Source of the DNA: an uncultured Bradyrhizobium sp. | Lineage (GTDB): Bacteria; Pseudomonadota; Alphaproteobacteria; Rhizobiales; Xanthobacteraceae | Reading direction: 5' to 3' | Assembly: GCF_947648125.1 (NCBI RefSeq) | Contig: NZ_CANSMR010000028.1 | Coordinates: forward strand, 24,150 to 88,149 | Length of the DNA: 64,000 nt | Part shown: positions 63,155-64,000 of the stretch, one piece after another | Layout of the letters: each line of letters begins with the position of its first letter | How positions within the stretch are numbered: the stretch's first letter is position 1 | Translations under genes and position numbers: made by a program | Notes under the pieces: generated by a model | What the model saw: the letters and a program-made list of their open reading frames with translations, nothing else | Databases searched by the model: none | Told to the model about the DNA's origin: nothing

Positions 63155-64000
63155 TTAGAAGTCCATACCGCCCATGCCACCCATCCCGCCCGCACTCGGA
63201 GGCATGCCGCCGCCACCCGCGTTCTTCTTCGGCACTTCGGCCACCATGGCTTCGGTGGTGATCAGAAGAGCCGCCACCGAGGACGCGTTCTGGATCGCCA
63301 CCCGAACCACCTTGGTGGGATCGATGATGCCCTTCGAGATCAGGTTGCCGTACTCGCCGGTCTGCGAGTCGAAGCCGTAGGAGTATTGGTCCTTTTCGAG
63401 GATCTTGCCGATGATAACGGAACCGTCCTCACCGGCGTTAATCGCGATCTGGCGTGCCGGGTAGGACAACGCCTTGCGCACAATCTCGACGCCGGTCCTC
63501 TGGTCGTCGTTTTTGGTGCGAATGCCCTTGAGGTGCTCGGAAGCGCGCAGCAGCGCGACGCCGCCGCCTGGTACGATACCTTCCTCGACCGCCGCACGGG
63601 TCGCGTGCATCGCGTCATCCACGCGATCTTTGCGCTCCCTCACCTCGACTTCGGTCGCGCCGCCGACGCGGATCACCGCGACGCCGCCTGCGAGCTTGGC
63701 GAGACGCTCCTGCAGCTTCTCACGGTCGTAGTCCGAGGTGGTCTCCTCGATCTGCGCCTTGATCTGGGCGACGCGGGCCTCGATGTCGGCCTTCTTACCG
63801 GCGCCGCTGACGATCGTGGTGTTCTCCTTGTCGATCATAACCTTTTTGGCGCGGCCGAGCATCTGGAGCGTGACGTTCTCGAGCTTGATGCCGAGGTCTT
63901 CCGAGATGGCCTGGCCGCCGGTCAGAACGGCGATGTCCTGGAGCATGGCCTTGCGGCGATCGCCGAAGCCCGGAGCCTTGACGGCCGCGACCTTCAGGCC
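63155..64000 (-). CDS. groEL: Chaperonin GroEL, C-terminal half (cut by window edge)
   Basis: 281 residues visible of an expected ~545. [20 protein letters not shown] at the window edge is the apical-domain hallmark. [20 protein letters not shown] and [14 protein letters not shown] follow. It ends in a Gly/Met tail ([11 protein letters not shown]), typical of GroEL. Folds proteins as two heptameric rings with GroES. The start, groES and any CIRCE element lie outside the window. Bradyrhizobium carries several groEL copies, so this need not be the main one. Confidence 0.96.
   Translation of the reverse strand, partial: GLKVAAVKAPGFGDRRKAMLQDIAVLTGGQAISEDLGIKLENVTLQMLGRAKKVMIDKENTTIVSGAGKKADIEARVAQIKAQIEETTSDYDREKLQERLAKLAGGVAVIRVGGATEVEVRERKDRVDDAMHATRAAVEEGIVPGGGVALLRASEHLKGIRTKNDDQRTGVEIVRKALSYPARQIAINAGEDGSVIIGKILEKDQYSYGFDSQTGEYGNLISKGIIDPTKVVRVAIQNASSVAALLITTEAMVAEVPKKNAGGGGMPPSAGGMGGMGGMDF

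Overview
The window looks like chromosome from Bradyrhizobium or a close relative (Rhodopseudomonas/Nitrobacter group, Alphaproteobacteria). The evidence is the high GC content, many small Bradyrhizobium-type proteins of unknown role, a second short FtsZ, a GroEL with a Gly-Met tail, Tat-exported dehydrogenases, group II intron debris and Bradyrhizobium-style intergenic palindromes. I assign it from remembered family features, not from a search. I saw no tRNA, rRNA or CRISPR array.

Layout. 1-3 kb: the start of a leftward gene, two tandem exported polysaccharide deacetylases and a small membrane protein. 3.06-10.05 kb: an apparently complete three-gene retron. It encodes a WGR/HEAT(ARM)-repeat protein, a winged-helix + SWIM zinc-finger protein and a retron reverse transcriptase, with a structured msr-msd RNA locus between the last two genes. 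This is the most interesting element. The architecture matches what I recall as type XIII retrons (RT + WHSWIM + ARM). The RT also carries an unusual proline-rich, hydrophobic C-terminal tail.

10-17.6 kb and 34.2-45.3 kb: two decayed accessory belts made of small genes, broken genes, group II intron fragments and repeats. They share four kinds of element in the same orientations: a 187-bp near-identical repeat, a 65-67 aa protein gene with a conserved leader, a DUF1194 vWA protein and a group II intron relic. Between them (17.7-34.2 kb) lies an intact metabolic block. It holds a PQQ alcohol dehydrogenase with a probable lanthanide signature, a secreted protein and a Rieske protein. Next come a remnant of a second PQQ dehydrogenase and a divergent molybdenum hydroxylase pair of the isoquinoline-oxidoreductase type. 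The block ends with a branched-chain-type ABC importer followed by an exported protein, a cupredoxin-like protein and a 911-aa membrane protein. Together this suggests periplasmic oxidation of an alcohol or aldehyde, with uptake of a related small molecule.

45.3-48.4 kb: ftsZ2, an Lrp/AsnC regulator and small genes. 48.4-59.8 kb: a full NAD-independent, membrane-bound formate dehydrogenase operon on the minus strand. It contains a biotin/lipoate-ligase-like protein, DUF6505, DUF6352, DUF3305, DUF3306, an HTH-TorD fusion, a Tat leader peptide, and the alpha, beta and gamma subunits. A divergent multi-[4Fe-4S] protein lies upstream. Four-nucleotide start/stop overlaps join the accessory genes. 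59.8-64 kb: a small exported protein ending inside a perfect palindrome, a WD40-cytochrome c fusion, a small exported protein, and the C-terminal half of groEL cut by the window edge.
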